DNA of 64,000 bases from NCBI RefSeq assembly GCF_022829725.1, contig NZ_JAKSYG010000073.1, forward strand, positions 1 to 64,000, read 5' to 3'. Numbering within the stretch: position 1 is the stretch's first letter; each line of letters opens with the position of its first letter. This DNA is from Methylobacterium sp. E-005. Its GTDB lineage: Bacteria; Pseudomonadota; Alphaproteobacteria; Rhizobiales; Beijerinckiaceae. Below, in pieces: positions 31,851 through 41,004 of the stretch. The notes below the pieces were generated by a model. It saw only the letters and a list, made by a program, of their open reading frames with translations, searched no databases and had not been told where the DNA came from. The position numbers were made by a program, and so were the translations under genes.

Positions 31851-33305
31851 TCAGCCCTCGGGCAGCACGATCCGGAATTGGGCGCCGCCCTCGCCCGCGT
31901 CGAGAGTCAACGTGCCGCCGTTGATCGCGATCAACTCGGCGGCGATCGGCAGGCCGAGCCCGGTGCCGCCGGAGCGCGTCGAGCCCGCAAACGGCGCGAA
32001 CAGATTCTCCCGGGCGCGCGCCGGCAGGCCGGGGCCATTGTCGGCGACCAGAATTGTGATCCGGCCCGGCTCCTCGCGGGCGGCCGCGACCTGCACTGCG
32101 GCCCCGGCGACCTTGGCGCCGTCGAGGGCCTGTACGGCGTTGCGCACGAGGTTGGCGAGCGCCCGGCTGAGTTGCTCCGCATCGGCCTGAACGGTGAGGT
32201 CGCCTGCCTTCACCTGCACGGCCACGGGATGGGTCGACAGGGCGGCAAGGTCCGGAAGCTCCGCAAAGATGGGAGCCAGCGGCGTACGGGCGAGGCGCGG
32301 TGTCCGCTCGGTCACACGGCCATAGGCCAGAGTCGCCTCACAGAAGCGGATCGCCCGGGCGAGCGTGCCGACGAGCCGGGGCGCGACGCGCTGGACCGTC
32401 GGATCCGCCGTGCCTTCGAGGCGGTCGCCGAGCAGTTGCGCGCCGGTGAGGAGGTTGCGCAGTTCGTGGCTGATCTTGCTGACCGCGAGGCCCAGCTCGG
32501 CCAGCCGACGCTTCTGCCGAAGCTGATCGGCAAGGCTGCGCTGCATCCGGCCGAGGGCTAGTTCGGCCTGACCGATCTCGTCGCTGCGGCGCGGCGGTGC
32601 GATGATCCGGCCGGCATCCTCCGGATCGTCCGCGAAGGCAGTGATGCTGGTCACCAGCCGCCGCACCGGGCGCACGATCAGAACCTGCAGGACCACGAAG
32701 ACCAGCCCCGCCGCCGAGGCCGCGATGATCAGCGAGGAGACCAGCAGCCGCAACGCGTAATCGACCATGGCGGCTCGGAGCGGAGCCTCGTCGAGCAGGA
32801 TCTCGACCCGGTCGAAACCGCCGCCCCCCTCCCCGACGACGCGGATCGGTTCCTGCGTCGGGGCCACCAGGGTCCGCCACGCCCCGCGGATCGCCGAGAA
32901 GGCCGTGACGTCGCGCAGATCGACCGTATCGGCGACGCGTTCCGGCACCGCCTCGATGGCAAGCAGGCGCTGCGTGCCGGCGCCGCGCACCGCGATGGCC
33001 CGGGCATTGACGCCGGCGAGCAGCCGGCTCTCCAGGGCCTCGGAGACCGGCTCGCCCGTCCGGCCGTCGAGGACGAGGGCGGCGACCTGCGCGGCCGCCA
33101 GCCGGTTGGACATCCACTCGATCCGGTAATTGGCCACCGCCGGCACGTAGGTCAGCACCTCCGCCACCACCACGAAGGCCACGGTGACGAGGAACAGCCG
33201 GCCGGACAGGCCGAGACGCGTCCGGCGCCGGTCGGCCCCATCGCGGGCCGGCGCAGAAGCCGGCCGGGGGGCGGCCGCAATCACGGTGTCGGACTCGACG
33301 GGCAT
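31851..33305 (-). CDS. Orphan membrane sensor histidine kinase
   Basis: A 484-residue two-component sensor. A first membrane helix at about residues 35-57 (LFLVTVAFVVVAEVLTYVPAV), a periplasmic domain of roughly 130 residues, a second helix with LLVSSLIIAASAAGLVFVV, then HAMP (RPVRRLVTSITAFADDP). The phosphoacceptor box is SKISHELRNLLTGAQ, and the ATP-binding blocks are N (NLVRNAVQAL), G1 (VADNGPGLP) and G2 (GGTGLGLPIA). No response regulator is adjacent, so the partner is elsewhere. It lies downstream of mnmA-pmtA-TVP38 on the same strand, 217 bases after them, so it may be read with them or have its own promoter. The signal is unknown. Confidence 0.9.
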   Translation of the reverse strand: MPVESDTVIAAAPRPASAPARDGADRRRTRLGLSGRLFLVTVAFVVVAEVLTYVPAVANYRIEWMSNRLAAAQVAALVLDGRTGEPVSEALESRLLAGVNARAIAVRGAGTQRLLAIEAVPERVADTVDLRDVTAFSAIRGAWRTLVAPTQEPIRVVGEGGGGFDRVEILLDEAPLRAAMVDYALRLLVSSLIIAASAAGLVFVVLQVLIVRPVRRLVTSITAFADDPEDAGRIIAPPRRSDEIGQAELALGRMQRSLADQLRQKRRLAELGLAVSKISHELRNLLTGAQLLGDRLEGTADPTVQRVAPRLVGTLARAIRFCEATLAYGRVTERTPRLARTPLAPIFAELPDLAALSTHPVAVQVKAGDLTVQADAEQLSRALANLVRNAVQALDGAKVAGAAVQVAAAREEPGRITILVADNGPGLPARARENLFAPFAGSTRSGGTGLGLPIAAELIAINGGTLTLDAGEGGAQFRIVLPEG

Positions 33306-33522
33306 ACCGATCAAGCTCCGCCCCAGCGTCGCGGATGCGGATCGCTGACGTGACGGTCGCAGTTGCTCGAGCCTGTTCCGGCCTTCGCGGAAGACATGAT
33401 TGCAGCCACAGTTTGACAGGCCATACAGCCTCTTGGCCGTGAGCACTATAATGGAGCCGCCCGCAAGCGGTTGCATGCGCGTCGAGACACGGACCAACAC
33501 GCCCGGCATCGGGCCGCCTATC

Positions 33523-34311
33523 TCAGGCCCGCCGCGCACGCCGGCTCAGGACCAGGCTGACCAGAGCGAAGACGGCCAGCATCACGAGACCCGCCACCAT
33601 CCTGGGCGTCACGAGGTCCCTCAGGGCGACGGCCCGGTCGCAGGCGCCTCCGTCGGTTGTGCGGCAGGCCGCCCGGGCGGCCTCGTGGGCGGCGACCACA
33701 TCCTCGATCCCCGCCCCCGTGGTGGCGTACACCAAGGCACCCGGCAGGAGGCCGAGGAAGGTCGCCATCACGAAGATCCGCATCTTCACCCCGAAGGCGG
33801 CGGGCGCGAGGTTGGTCACCCAGAACGGGAACAGCGGCAGCAGCCGCAGCACCACGATGTAGCCGAAGGCATCGCGCCGAAAACCCTCGGCGAGGGCGGC
33901 GAGGCGGGTGCCGCCCATCCGGCGGAGCAGGTCGGCCCCCGGGCCGCGGCCGATGGCGAACACGATCGCCGCCCCCGTGGTGGCGGCGCAGACCGCGGTG
34001 AGAGCCCCCGGCACGATTCCGAACAGGAAGCCGCAGATCATGGTCAGGATCAGCGTGGCCGGCACGGATACCACAACCGCGCCGACATAGAGGCAATAGG
34101 CTGAGACCAGCGCGCGCGCATAATCCGCCTCGACGAAACCGCGCAGCCAAGTCCGCGAGGCGAGCAGGCGATCGAGACTCAGGATCTGCGCCGCGCCCGA
34201 CACCAGCACGATCGCCGAGATGCCGAGCAGCAGCACGAGCGGCAGCCAGCGCCGGGCGCGCTTCCAGCGGCCCTCGCGGGCCCCTTCGGCGACGGGTACG
34301 GCTGCGCTCAC
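33523..34311 (-). CDS. TVP38/TMEM64 (DedA-like) membrane protein
   Basis: A 262-residue inner-membrane protein with about six hydrophobic segments. The central block VGAVVVSVPATLILTMICGFLFG, FAIGRGPGADLLRRMGG, LRLLPLFPFWVTNLAPAAFG and GLLPGALVYATTGAGI matches the SNARE-associated/VTT domain, a family linked to phospholipid scrambling or flipping. A CRTTDGGACDR loop lies in the last polar segment. The GTG start overlaps the stop of pmtA (GTGA), so translation is coupled. Coupling to a phosphatidylethanolamine methyltransferase suggests a role in lipid distribution (inference). Confidence 0.87.
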   Translation of the reverse strand: MSAAVPVAEGAREGRWKRARRWLPLVLLLGISAIVLVSGAAQILSLDRLLASRTWLRGFVEADYARALVSAYCLYVGAVVVSVPATLILTMICGFLFGIVPGALTAVCAATTGAAIVFAIGRGPGADLLRRMGGTRLAALAEGFRRDAFGYIVVLRLLPLFPFWVTNLAPAAFGVKMRIFVMATFLGLLPGALVYATTGAGIEDVVAAHEAARAACRTTDGGACDRAVALRDLVTPRMVAGLVMLAVFALVSLVLSRRARRA

Positions 34312-34961
34312 CCGGGCTTGCGCATCCGCAGGATCTTGAAGAACCCGCCCGGGAAGGTCGGCTTCAGCCCGATCACCTCGACGCCGTTGCGCCGGGCCCA
34401 GGCCTCGATCCGCGTCGCCTTGAAGTCCGAGGACCAGCCGATCTTGGTGCAGAGCGGCGCCACGATCTCCTCGACCCGGGCGACCGGGCCCTCGCTCTGG
34501 CCGAAATGGTTGGCCAGCACGATGCCGCCGCCGGGGCGCACCACCCGCAGGAACTCCGACATCGCGGCCTCGGGATCGGGCACCAGGGTGATCAGGAACT
34601 GCGCCACCACGGCGTCGAAGCTCGCATCGGCATAGCCCAGGTGGCAGACATCCATCACCTGGAGGCCCTTCACGTGCGACAGGTTCCGGCGTCGGACCTT
34701 GGCGCGGGCACGCTTGAGCATATCCTCCGAAAGATCCACGCCGCAGACGAAGCTCGCCTTGGGGTAGTAGCCCAGAGCCAGCCCGGTGCCGACGCCGGCC
34801 TCCAGGATCCGCGGCCCGTGCTCGGCGGCGGCCTCGACGGCGGCGCGGGCGGCCGGCTCGGTGAGCTTGTCGTAGACCACGTCGTAGACGGGGGCCCAGC
34901 GCGCATAGGCCTTGCGCATCAGGGCCGTGCTCGGCCCGGCCGTCTGCGGCTCGCTCAGCAT
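34308..34961 (-). CDS. pmtA: Phosphatidylethanolamine N-methyltransferase (PmtA type)
   Basis: A 217-residue SAM-dependent methyltransferase. ARWAPVYDVVYDKLTEPAARAAVEAA is the PmtA-specific N-terminus, ILEAGVGTGLALGYYP is the SAM-binding motif I, CGVDLSEDMLKRARAKV motif post I, and FLITLVPDPEAAMSEFLRV with GGGIVLANHFG complete the fold. PmtA methylates phosphatidylethanolamine three times to phosphatidylcholine, a normal membrane lipid of methylobacteria, at the cytoplasmic membrane face. It is 25 bases after mnmA on the same strand and overlaps the TVP38 gene by four bases. Confidence 0.9.
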   Translation of the reverse strand: MLSEPQTAGPSTALMRKAYARWAPVYDVVYDKLTEPAARAAVEAAAEHGPRILEAGVGTGLALGYYPKASFVCGVDLSEDMLKRARAKVRRRNLSHVKGLQVMDVCHLGYADASFDAVVAQFLITLVPDPEAAMSEFLRVVRPGGGIVLANHFGQSEGPVARVEEIVAPLCTKIGWSSDFKATRIEAWARRNGVEVIGLKPTFPGGFFKILRMRKPG

Positions 34962-34986
34962 CGTTCGTCAATTCCAGAGGTTGAGA

Positions 34987-36141
34987 TCAGGCGGCCTCAC
35001 GGGGCCGGGCCGACAACGCGTCGACGCGCCGGATTGTGCCGCCGCCAAGGACCCGGGCCCGGGGGCCGTCATCCGCATAGATCGCGCAGGCCTGGCCCGG
35101 CGACACGCCGTCCTCGGGCTCGGCAAGCACCACCTCGGCGGTACCGTCGAGCCCGACCGTGAGGGTCGCCGGGCGCGGCGGCCGGGTCGAGCGCACGCGC
35201 ACCGCCACGGGCAGGTCCCGCACGGACTCGACCGGCTCCTCGCCGAGCCAGTTCAGCTCCGAGAGGCGGATGCGGGTGGTGGCGAGCGCCGTGCGCGGGC
35301 CGACCACCACGCGGGCGGCATCCGGCTCCAGCCGCACCACGTAGAGCGGCTCCGGCCCCGAGAGACCAAGGCCCCGGCGCTGGCCGACCGTGTAATGTAC
35401 GATGCCCTCGTGCCGTCCGACCACGTGGCCCGCGAGGTCGACGATCTCGCCCGGGCGGGCGGCGTCGGGGCGCAGGCGGGCGATCACGTCGCTGTAGCGG
35501 CCCTGAGGGACGAAGCAGATGTCCTGGCTGTCCGGCTTCTCGGCGAGCGACAGGCCGAGTTCCTTGGCCAGAGCCCGGGTCTCGGTCTTCTCCATCTCGC
35601 CGAGCGGAAAGCGCAGGAAATCGAGCTGCTCGGCCGTAGTGGCGTACAGGAAATAGCTCTGGTCCCGGGCGGGATCGAGGGCGCGATGCAGCGCCCGCCC
35701 GCCGCCCGGCAGCGGCCGGCTCGCCACGTAATGGCCGGTGGCGAGCGCGTCCGCGTTCAGGTCCCGGGCGAGGCCCAGGAGATCGCGGAACTTCACCGTG
35801 CGATTGCACTCGACACAGGGAATCGGCGTCTCGCCCGCGAGGTAGCTCTCGGCGAATTTCTCGATGACCGCGTCGCGGAACCGGTCCTCGTAATCGAGGA
35901 CGTAATGCGGGATGCCGAGATGCTCGGCCGCCGCCCGGGCGTCGTGGATATCCTGGCCGGCACAGCACGCGCCCTTGCGGTGGCTCGCCGCGCCGTGGTC
36001 GTAGAGCTGGAGCGTCACGCCGACCACGTCGAAGCCCTGGCGCTTCAGGAGCCCAGCGACCACGGAGGAATCGACGCCGCCCGACATGGCGACGACGACG
36101 CGCGTCTCGTGGGGGGCTTTGGGAAGATCGAGGGCGTTCAT
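34987..36141 (-). CDS. mnmA: tRNA-specific 2-thiouridylase
   Basis: A 384-residue enzyme that activates U34 of Lys, Glu and Gln tRNAs with ATP and inserts sulfur. The PP-loop [17 protein letters not shown], the catalytic cysteine in [16 protein letters not shown], the second cysteine in [13 protein letters not shown] and [12 protein letters not shown] are all present. Chosen start is ATG 36141 (NALDLPK); the frame is open further up but that part is out of keeping with the family. It heads the likely operon mnmA-pmtA-TVP38. Divergent from fliK. Confidence 0.93.
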   Translation of the reverse strand: MNALDLPKAPHETRVVVAMSGGVDSSVVAGLLKRQGFDVVGVTLQLYDHGAASHRKGACCAGQDIHDARAAAEHLGIPHYVLDYEDRFRDAVIEKFAESYLAGETPIPCVECNRTVKFRDLLGLARDLNADALATGHYVASRPLPGGGRALHRALDPARDQSYFLYATTAEQLDFLRFPLGEMEKTETRALAKELGLSLAEKPDSQDICFVPQGRYSDVIARLRPDAARPGEIVDLAGHVVGRHEGIVHYTVGQRRGLGLSGPEPLYVVRLEPDAARVVVGPRTALATTRIRLSELNWLGEEPVESVRDLPVAVRVRSTRPPRPATLTVGLDGTAEVVLAEPEDGVSPGQACAIYADDGPRARVLGGGTIRRVDALSARPREAA

Positions 36142-36350
36142 CAACGAGGATCCGCAGCCGCCTGCTCGGAAGCGTCCCGGCTGCACCGGGCGTCTATAGC
36201 GGGAGTCCGGCCGGCTTTCCAGGGCGAACGGCCCGCTTGGGTATGACCACCCGGCAGATCCTGCCGGGCAGGCGGCAGCTTCGTCCCCGGCCCCGCGCGC
36301 AGGTTTCCGAAAAAGATACGCCCTACCAGAGGCTTACCGCTACGGGCCGT

Positions 36351-36366
36351 TGGCGTGCGCCTTGCT
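36351..36366 (+). promoter_or_regulatory. Sigma-54 (RpoN) promoter before fliK
   Basis: TGGCGTGCGCCTTGCT matches the -24/-12 consensus TGGCACG-N4-TTGCW with two mismatches, and the invariant GG and GC are exactly 10 bases apart. Start of transcription would be near 36377, just ahead of the GGAAGGAG ribosome site of fliK. FlbD, a sigma-54 activator, is encoded at 43075. Confidence 0.72.
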
Positions 36367-36391
36367 GCACCACCACCGGAAGGAGCCCGGA

Positions 36392-38005
36392 ATGGCAAGC
36401 GGTGCGACGGATCGGCTGGATGTGACCGGGTGGATGCCCTCCGCGCGGACGAGCTGGGACGCGGCGGGGATCGCCGCGCGGTCCGGCACTTCCGCGCAGG
36501 ACCGGTTCGGTGCGGCGCTCGACGCCGCCCGGACCCGGGAGGATGCCGCAGCCACCGAGGCCCGCGCGACCGGTCAGCGCGACGCCACCGATGCGGCGCG
36601 GGCGCGGCAGGCGACGCAGCGCACGGACGCCAACGCCGCCCGGGCGGCGTCCGAGAGGAACCGGGACGCAGCCGTGGAGGCCGACGCCCGGGCCGCGGAC
36701 AGACGTTCGGCGGCCGCCCAGCCGCGACGTGCTGCAACCGCGATAACGCCGGGTGCCTCCGCGCAGGCCGCGGCCTCAGGCGTCGAGGATCCCGGTGCCG
36801 GTCCCGGTCCGCACGCCGCGGCGTCCGCTCCAACGGCGCAGCGCGCGCCGTCTCAGGCCCCTGGCCAGACCGATTCCGCTTCGCAAAACACCACGCCGGC
36901 GCGGGATCCGGCGGCGGAAGCACCGGTCCCGGATACCGCCCCCCCCGCGCAACCCGAACCCGCCGCGCAGCCGGCCCCAGCCAATGCTCCGGCACAAGCT
37001 GCCCAGCCTGATCCCGCCGCGACGCTGCTGAGCCTGCTCGCCGGGCTGTCAGGGGGTACCACGGCCCGCATCGCCACCACCAAAGGTGAGGAATCGGCGA
37101 CCGATTCGGAGACGGTCGGCACCGGGAGCGGGTCGGGCTCCCTCCCGGTCGGCGCCGCAGCCGCCCAATACGGCCTGGCGTCATCGGGCTCGACCCCCTC
37201 CGGCACGGGCAAGGCCGATGCGGCGCGCGGCACGGAGATCACGGGGATCTCCGGGGCGGCTCTCGGCGCGAAGGCATCGGCCGGCGCGGCCCGGCCCGAG
37301 CCGGTCGATCCGAGCCTCAACTCCGTCGCGGCCGCACAGACCGGCACGGGCGATCCGCAGGGCGCGGCGTCCGGTCCCGGTGCGGATTTTCTGGCGGCCC
37401 TCGCCGATGCCGGCCAGGCCGCAGGCCCGGCGGACTCTGGTGCCGCGGGCGCTGCGCCGCAGGCGACAGGCTTGGCCAATCCGGGCGGAGCGCCCGCGAC
37501 ACCGACCGCCCCTGCCGCAACAGCCAGTGCGGCGCAGGCCGCGTCCACCCAGACGGCGACCGTCCAGACGGATCCGCCAATCCCCATCGGGCAGGTGCCG
37601 ATGGCGATCGGCCTGCGCTCGCTGAACGGATCGAACGCCTTCCAGATTCGCCTCGACCCGATCGAACTCGGGCGGGTCGACGTGAAGCTTGAGATCGACA
37701 AGGCCCGCGGAACGGTGACGACGCATCTCGTGGTCGAACGTCCGGAGACCCTGGCGATGCTCCAGCGCGACGCGAACCAGCTGCAGCAGGCCCTGACGCA
37801 GGCCGGGCTCGATCCATCGGCCGGCGGCCTCAACCTGTCGCTGCGCGGCGACGGCAGCGCACAGAGTGGCGGCGGCAATGGCCAACCGGGCGGCTCCCCC
37901 CAGGGGGGAGCGTCCGGCTGGACCCGGGATCAGGCCGAGGTCCCGCAGGAGATCGCCCCGACCCGGTGGCTGCGCGGCTACGGCGGGCTCGACATCAGGA
38001 TCTAG
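36392..38005 (+). CDS. fliK: Flagellar hook-length control protein
   Basis: A 537-residue secreted ruler protein. The first ~400 residues are low-complexity Ala/Pro/Gly/Asp sequence without fixed structure, as usual for FliK. The C-terminal Flg_hook domain is clear: GLRSLNGSNAFQIRLDPIELGRVDVKLEIDKARG and VERPETLAMLQRDANQLQQAL, the part that switches the export apparatus from hook to filament substrates. GGAAGGAG seven bases before ATG 36392 and the sigma-54 promoter fix the start. flgD follows 75 bases downstream, matching the usual hook gene order. Confidence 0.9.
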   Translation: MASGATDRLDVTGWMPSARTSWDAAGIAARSGTSAQDRFGAALDAARTREDAAATEARATGQRDATDAARARQATQRTDANAARAASERNRDAAVEADARAADRRSAAAQPRRAATAITPGASAQAAASGVEDPGAGPGPHAAASAPTAQRAPSQAPGQTDSASQNTTPARDPAAEAPVPDTAPPAQPEPAAQPAPANAPAQAAQPDPAATLLSLLAGLSGGTTARIATTKGEESATDSETVGTGSGSGSLPVGAAAAQYGLASSGSTPSGTGKADAARGTEITGISGAALGAKASAGAARPEPVDPSLNSVAAAQTGTGDPQGAASGPGADFLAALADAGQAAGPADSGAAGAAPQATGLANPGGAPATPTAPAATASAAQAASTQTATVQTDPPIPIGQVPMAIGLRSLNGSNAFQIRLDPIELGRVDVKLEIDKARGTVTTHLVVERPETLAMLQRDANQLQQALTQAGLDPSAGGLNLSLRGDGSAQSGGGNGQPGGSPQGGASGWTRDQAEVPQEIAPTRWLRGYGGLDIRI

Positions 38006-38080
38006 GCGCGGCGGCCCCTCGCCGAACGACACGCAACCATCGTGCGCCCGCGCCTCGGGCGCGGCACGGGAGAGACCAGC

Positions 38081-38764
38081 ATGACCAGCGGCATATCGAG
38101 CCTCGCCAGCACGGCGTCGACCTCCAGCACGGCCTCGAGCAGCGGGAACGCGACCGAGATCGCCAGCAACTTCACGCAGTTCCTGACGCTGCTCACCACG
38201 CAGCTCAAGAACCAGAATCCCCTCGACCCGATGGATACCAATCAGTTCACGCAGCAGCTCGTGCAGTTCGCCGGCGTCGAGCAGCAGCTCAAGACCAACG
38301 ACCGGCTGGACAACATCCTCACCGCCTCGAAATCGGCGAGTTCCGCCACGGCGACCAGCTACATCGGCAAGACCATCACGGCGAGCGGGGCCGCCTCGCA
38401 GCTCTCCGACGGCTCGGCCGCCTGGACGCTGACGCCGTCCCGCGCCGCCTCGAAGGCCGTCATCACGATCCTCGATTCCAACAGCAACGTGGTGGCGACA
38501 CAGACGACCTCGCTCACCGCGGGAAGTCAGACCTACACGTGGAACGGAAAGACCTCGGCCGGTCTGACCGCGCCGGATGGCGCCTACTCGATCAAGGTCG
38601 CGGCCACCGATGCCACCGGGTCCACCGTCGCGGTCGATACCAGCCTGTCGGGGACGGTGGACGAAGTCGATCTCAGCGGTTCGTCGCCGGTCCTGCTGAT
38701 CGGCGCGCAGAAAGTGCCGCTTTCGAGCGTGCAGACGATCGGGTTGTCCACAAGTGGCACTTAA
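38081..38764 (+). CDS. flgD: Flagellar hook-assembly scaffold protein
   Basis: A 227-residue FlgD. The N-terminus has the conserved NFTQFLTLLTTQLKNQNPLDPMDTNQFTQQLVQFAGVEQQ, which caps the growing hook; the following 100 residues form the FlgD Tudor/fibronectin-like part with YTWNGKTSAGLTAPDGAYSI. GGGAGAG precedes the ATG. It lies behind fliK on the same strand and is very likely expressed from the same sigma-54 promoter. It would be exported by the flagellar type III system and removed after hook completion. Confidence 0.93.
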   Translation: MTSGISSLASTASTSSTASSSGNATEIASNFTQFLTLLTTQLKNQNPLDPMDTNQFTQQLVQFAGVEQQLKTNDRLDNILTASKSASSATATSYIGKTITASGAASQLSDGSAAWTLTPSRAASKAVITILDSNSNVVATQTTSLTAGSQTYTWNGKTSAGLTAPDGAYSIKVAATDATGSTVAVDTSLSGTVDEVDLSGSSPVLLIGAQKVPLSSVQTIGLSTSGT

Positions 38765-38855
38765 CGAATCACATCCGAGTGACTCGCTTCAACATCTCTT
38801 AAGCGGGCGCAAGTACCTTGAAGCCTCGACAGGTCAGTCGAGTGTAGAGCGTATC

Positions 38856-39131
38856 ATGACCGAACCTAGCCGCCCGAGAGTAAAGTACGTGATCGGGCCC
38901 GATGGCAGTCCCCTGACGATCGCGGATCTGCCGCCCCCGAGCACGCGCCGCTGGGTGATCCGGCGCAAGGCCGAAGTGGTGGCCGCGGTGCGCGGCGGTC
39001 TCCTCAGCCTGGAGGAGGCCTGCAAGCGCTACACCCTGACCACCGAAGAATTCCTCAGCTGGCAGTTCTCAATCGACCAGCACGGGCTCGCCGGCCTGCG
39101 CACCACGCGGATCCAGCATTACCGGCACTGA
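38856..39131 (+). CDS. sciP: CtrA inhibitor SciP (DUF1153)
   Basis: A 91-residue helix-turn-helix protein. PRVKYVIGPDGSPLTIADLPPP, RRWVIRRKAEVVAAVRGG and LLSLEEACKRYTLTTEEFLSW are nearly the Caulobacter SciP sequence. SciP binds CtrA and DNA and shuts off CtrA-activated genes in early-cycle cells, including flagellar operons. The location directly before fliF is the same as in Caulobacter. An in-frame upstream start at 38754 overlaps flgD and lacks support; the ATG at 38856 fits the family. Expression probably separate from flgD, whose stop is 91 bases upstream. Confidence 0.93.
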   Translation: MTEPSRPRVKYVIGPDGSPLTIADLPPPSTRRWVIRRKAEVVAAVRGGLLSLEEACKRYTLTTEEFLSWQFSIDQHGLAGLRTTRIQHYRH

Positions 39132-39261
39132 GCGGGCATCACCGGAATGGGCCCCTCCGCCCGAACCGCCCGATCCCGAAGCCTTGCGAAGCCGCGTCCC
39201 GACACCGGGCGCGGCTTCGTGCCGTTTCAGCCACCCTCATCCGGGGCTGCGGCGCCCGGCA

Positions 39262-39276
39262 TTAACGCCCCGCTAA
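39262..39276 (+). promoter_or_regulatory. CtrA-like box before fliF
   Basis: TTAACGCCCCGCTAA reads TTAA-N7-CTAA, one mismatch from the CtrA consensus TTAA-N7-TTAA. It lies 74 bases upstream of the fliF start, so a CtrA box in the -35 position would put transcription start near 39305. In Caulobacter the same operon is a CtrA target. Confidence 0.6.
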
Positions 39277-39349
39277 CCACGTCCTGGGCAAATTCTGCCG
39301 GGCGAGCCGCTGGGGCCCGCATTGCGTTCAGAGTGCAGCGAACCCGCCC

Positions 39350-40981
39350 GTGAAGCCGGTCCTCGATCTCGTCACGAAGCTCGGACCGGCCCGGATCGCC
39401 GCCATGGCGGCGGTGACGCTGACGCTGATCGGCTTCTTCGCCTTCATCATCCTGCGGGTCTCGCGCCCCGACATGGGCGTGCTGTTCTCCGACCTGTCGA
39501 TGCAGGATTCGGCCTCCGTGGTCCGTGACCTCGACAGCCGCGGCATCCGCTACGAGACCCGCGGGGAGGCGGGCCAGACCATCCTCGCGCCCCGGGCCGA
39601 CCTCGCCAAGCTGCGCATGGACCTCGCCGGCAAGGGCCTGCCGACCCAGGGTGGCGTCGGCTACGAGATCTTCGACAAGGGCGACGCGTTCTCGTCCACC
39701 AACTTCGTGCAGAACGTGAACCACCTGCGCGCCCTGGAGGGCGAGCTCGCCCGCTCGATCCGGGCGATCGGCCGGGTCCAGGCGGCACGGGTCCACCTCG
39801 TCCTGCCAGAGCGGCGCCTGTTCGAGCGCGACCGGGAGAACCCGAGCGCCGCGATCGTGCTGAAGCTGATGGGCGACCTCGATGCCGGGCAGGTCCGGGC
39901 GATCCGCCACCTCGTGGCCTCCGCGGTGGAGGGCCTGAAGCCCGAGCGGGTCTCGATCGTCGACGAGCGCGGCCGGCTGCTGGCCGATGGCGCCCGGGAC
40001 GCGGAGGCCGACGCCGCCGCCGGCTTCGAGGACCGGCAGGTCGCCCTGGAGCGGCGCCTGCGCGGCCAGATCGAGGACGTGGTCGCCGGCATCGTCGGGC
40101 CGGGCCGGGCGCGGGTGCAGGTCAACGCCGAACTGGACCTCAACCGGATCGAGAGCCGGTCCGAGACCTTCGATCCCGAGAGCCGCGTCGTCCGCTCGGC
40201 CCAGACCCGGACCGAATCGTCGCAGACCAGCAATGCCGACGGGCAGGTCAGCGTCGGCAACGAATTGCCCGGCGCCAACGCCACCGACAAGGCGCCCGCC
40301 CCGAAGGACCTGACCAACAAGAACGAGGAGACCACGAACTACGAGATCTCCCGGGTGACCAAGACCGAGATCGCCGAGGGCGGCCGGGTCAAACGCCTGT
40401 CGGTGGCGGTGGTGGTCGACGGCGTCTACGCGACGGCACCGGACGGCAAGCAGACCTACAGCCCCCGCGCGCCCGCCGAGATCGAGCGGATCACCGCCCT
40501 GGTGCGCAGCGCGGTCGGATTCGACAAGGCCCGCGGCGACCAGATCGAGGTCGTCAATCTCCGCTTCGCCGAGGCGCCGAGCCTGCCGCAATTCACCGAG
40601 CCGACTCTGATTCAGTCGCTGCTCGCCCCCACCAAGGAGGACGTGCTGCGCATGGCCGAGCTCGCCGTGCTGGCGCTCCTCACCCTGATCGTCCTGCTCA
40701 CCGTGGTGCGTCCGCTGGTGAAGCAGGTGCTGGCGCCGGTGCCGGCCCCGCCGTCGCTCGCCGCACCGGGGATGGGCGGCGCAGCCGACGCTGCGGCGAT
40801 CGCCGGGCCCGCGGGGACCATCACCGTCCTGGAGCGGGACAACCCCACCGCCCGGCTGATGGAGTTCGCCAAGATCAACGGTCAGGTCCAGGCCGAGACC
40901 GTCCAGCGCGTGGTCGACATGGTCCGGGCGAGTCCCGCCGAGACCGTCGAGGTGCTGCGCGGCTGGATCCAGGAAGAGTAG
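39350..40981 (+). CDS. fliF: Flagellar MS-ring protein
   Basis: A 543-residue inner-membrane protein forming the MS ring. First membrane helix around residues 18-36, then the YscJ-like ring-building domain with VLFSDLSMQDSASVVRDL and GLPTQGGVGYEIFDKGDAFS, a conserved feature of FliF. The second helix lies near residues 430-448, and the C-terminal tail (NGQVQAETVQRVVDMV) binds FliG. Start is GTG at 39350; no in-frame ATG near. It leads the operon fliF-fliG-fliH-fliN-flbD, the same order as in Caulobacter crescentus. Confidence 0.95.
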   Translation: MKPVLDLVTKLGPARIAAMAAVTLTLIGFFAFIILRVSRPDMGVLFSDLSMQDSASVVRDLDSRGIRYETRGEAGQTILAPRADLAKLRMDLAGKGLPTQGGVGYEIFDKGDAFSSTNFVQNVNHLRALEGELARSIRAIGRVQAARVHLVLPERRLFERDRENPSAAIVLKLMGDLDAGQVRAIRHLVASAVEGLKPERVSIVDERGRLLADGARDAEADAAAGFEDRQVALERRLRGQIEDVVAGIVGPGRARVQVNAELDLNRIESRSETFDPESRVVRSAQTRTESSQTSNADGQVSVGNELPGANATDKAPAPKDLTNKNEETTNYEISRVTKTEIAEGGRVKRLSVAVVVDGVYATAPDGKQTYSPRAPAEIERITALVRSAVGFDKARGDQIEVVNLRFAEAPSLPQFTEPTLIQSLLAPTKEDVLRMAELAVLALLTLIVLLTVVRPLVKQVLAPVPAPPSLAAPGMGGAADAAAIAGPAGTITVLERDNPTARLMEFAKINGQVQAETVQRVVDMVRASPAETVEVLRGWIQEE

Positions 40982-41004
40982 CGTAGGGGAGCGAGGGCGT
41001 AGCG

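Noticed and set aside
38761..38805. TTAA motifs upstream of sciP as CtrA boxes
   Set aside because: The two TTAA copies (38762 and 38802) are not spaced by seven bases; neither matches the consensus.
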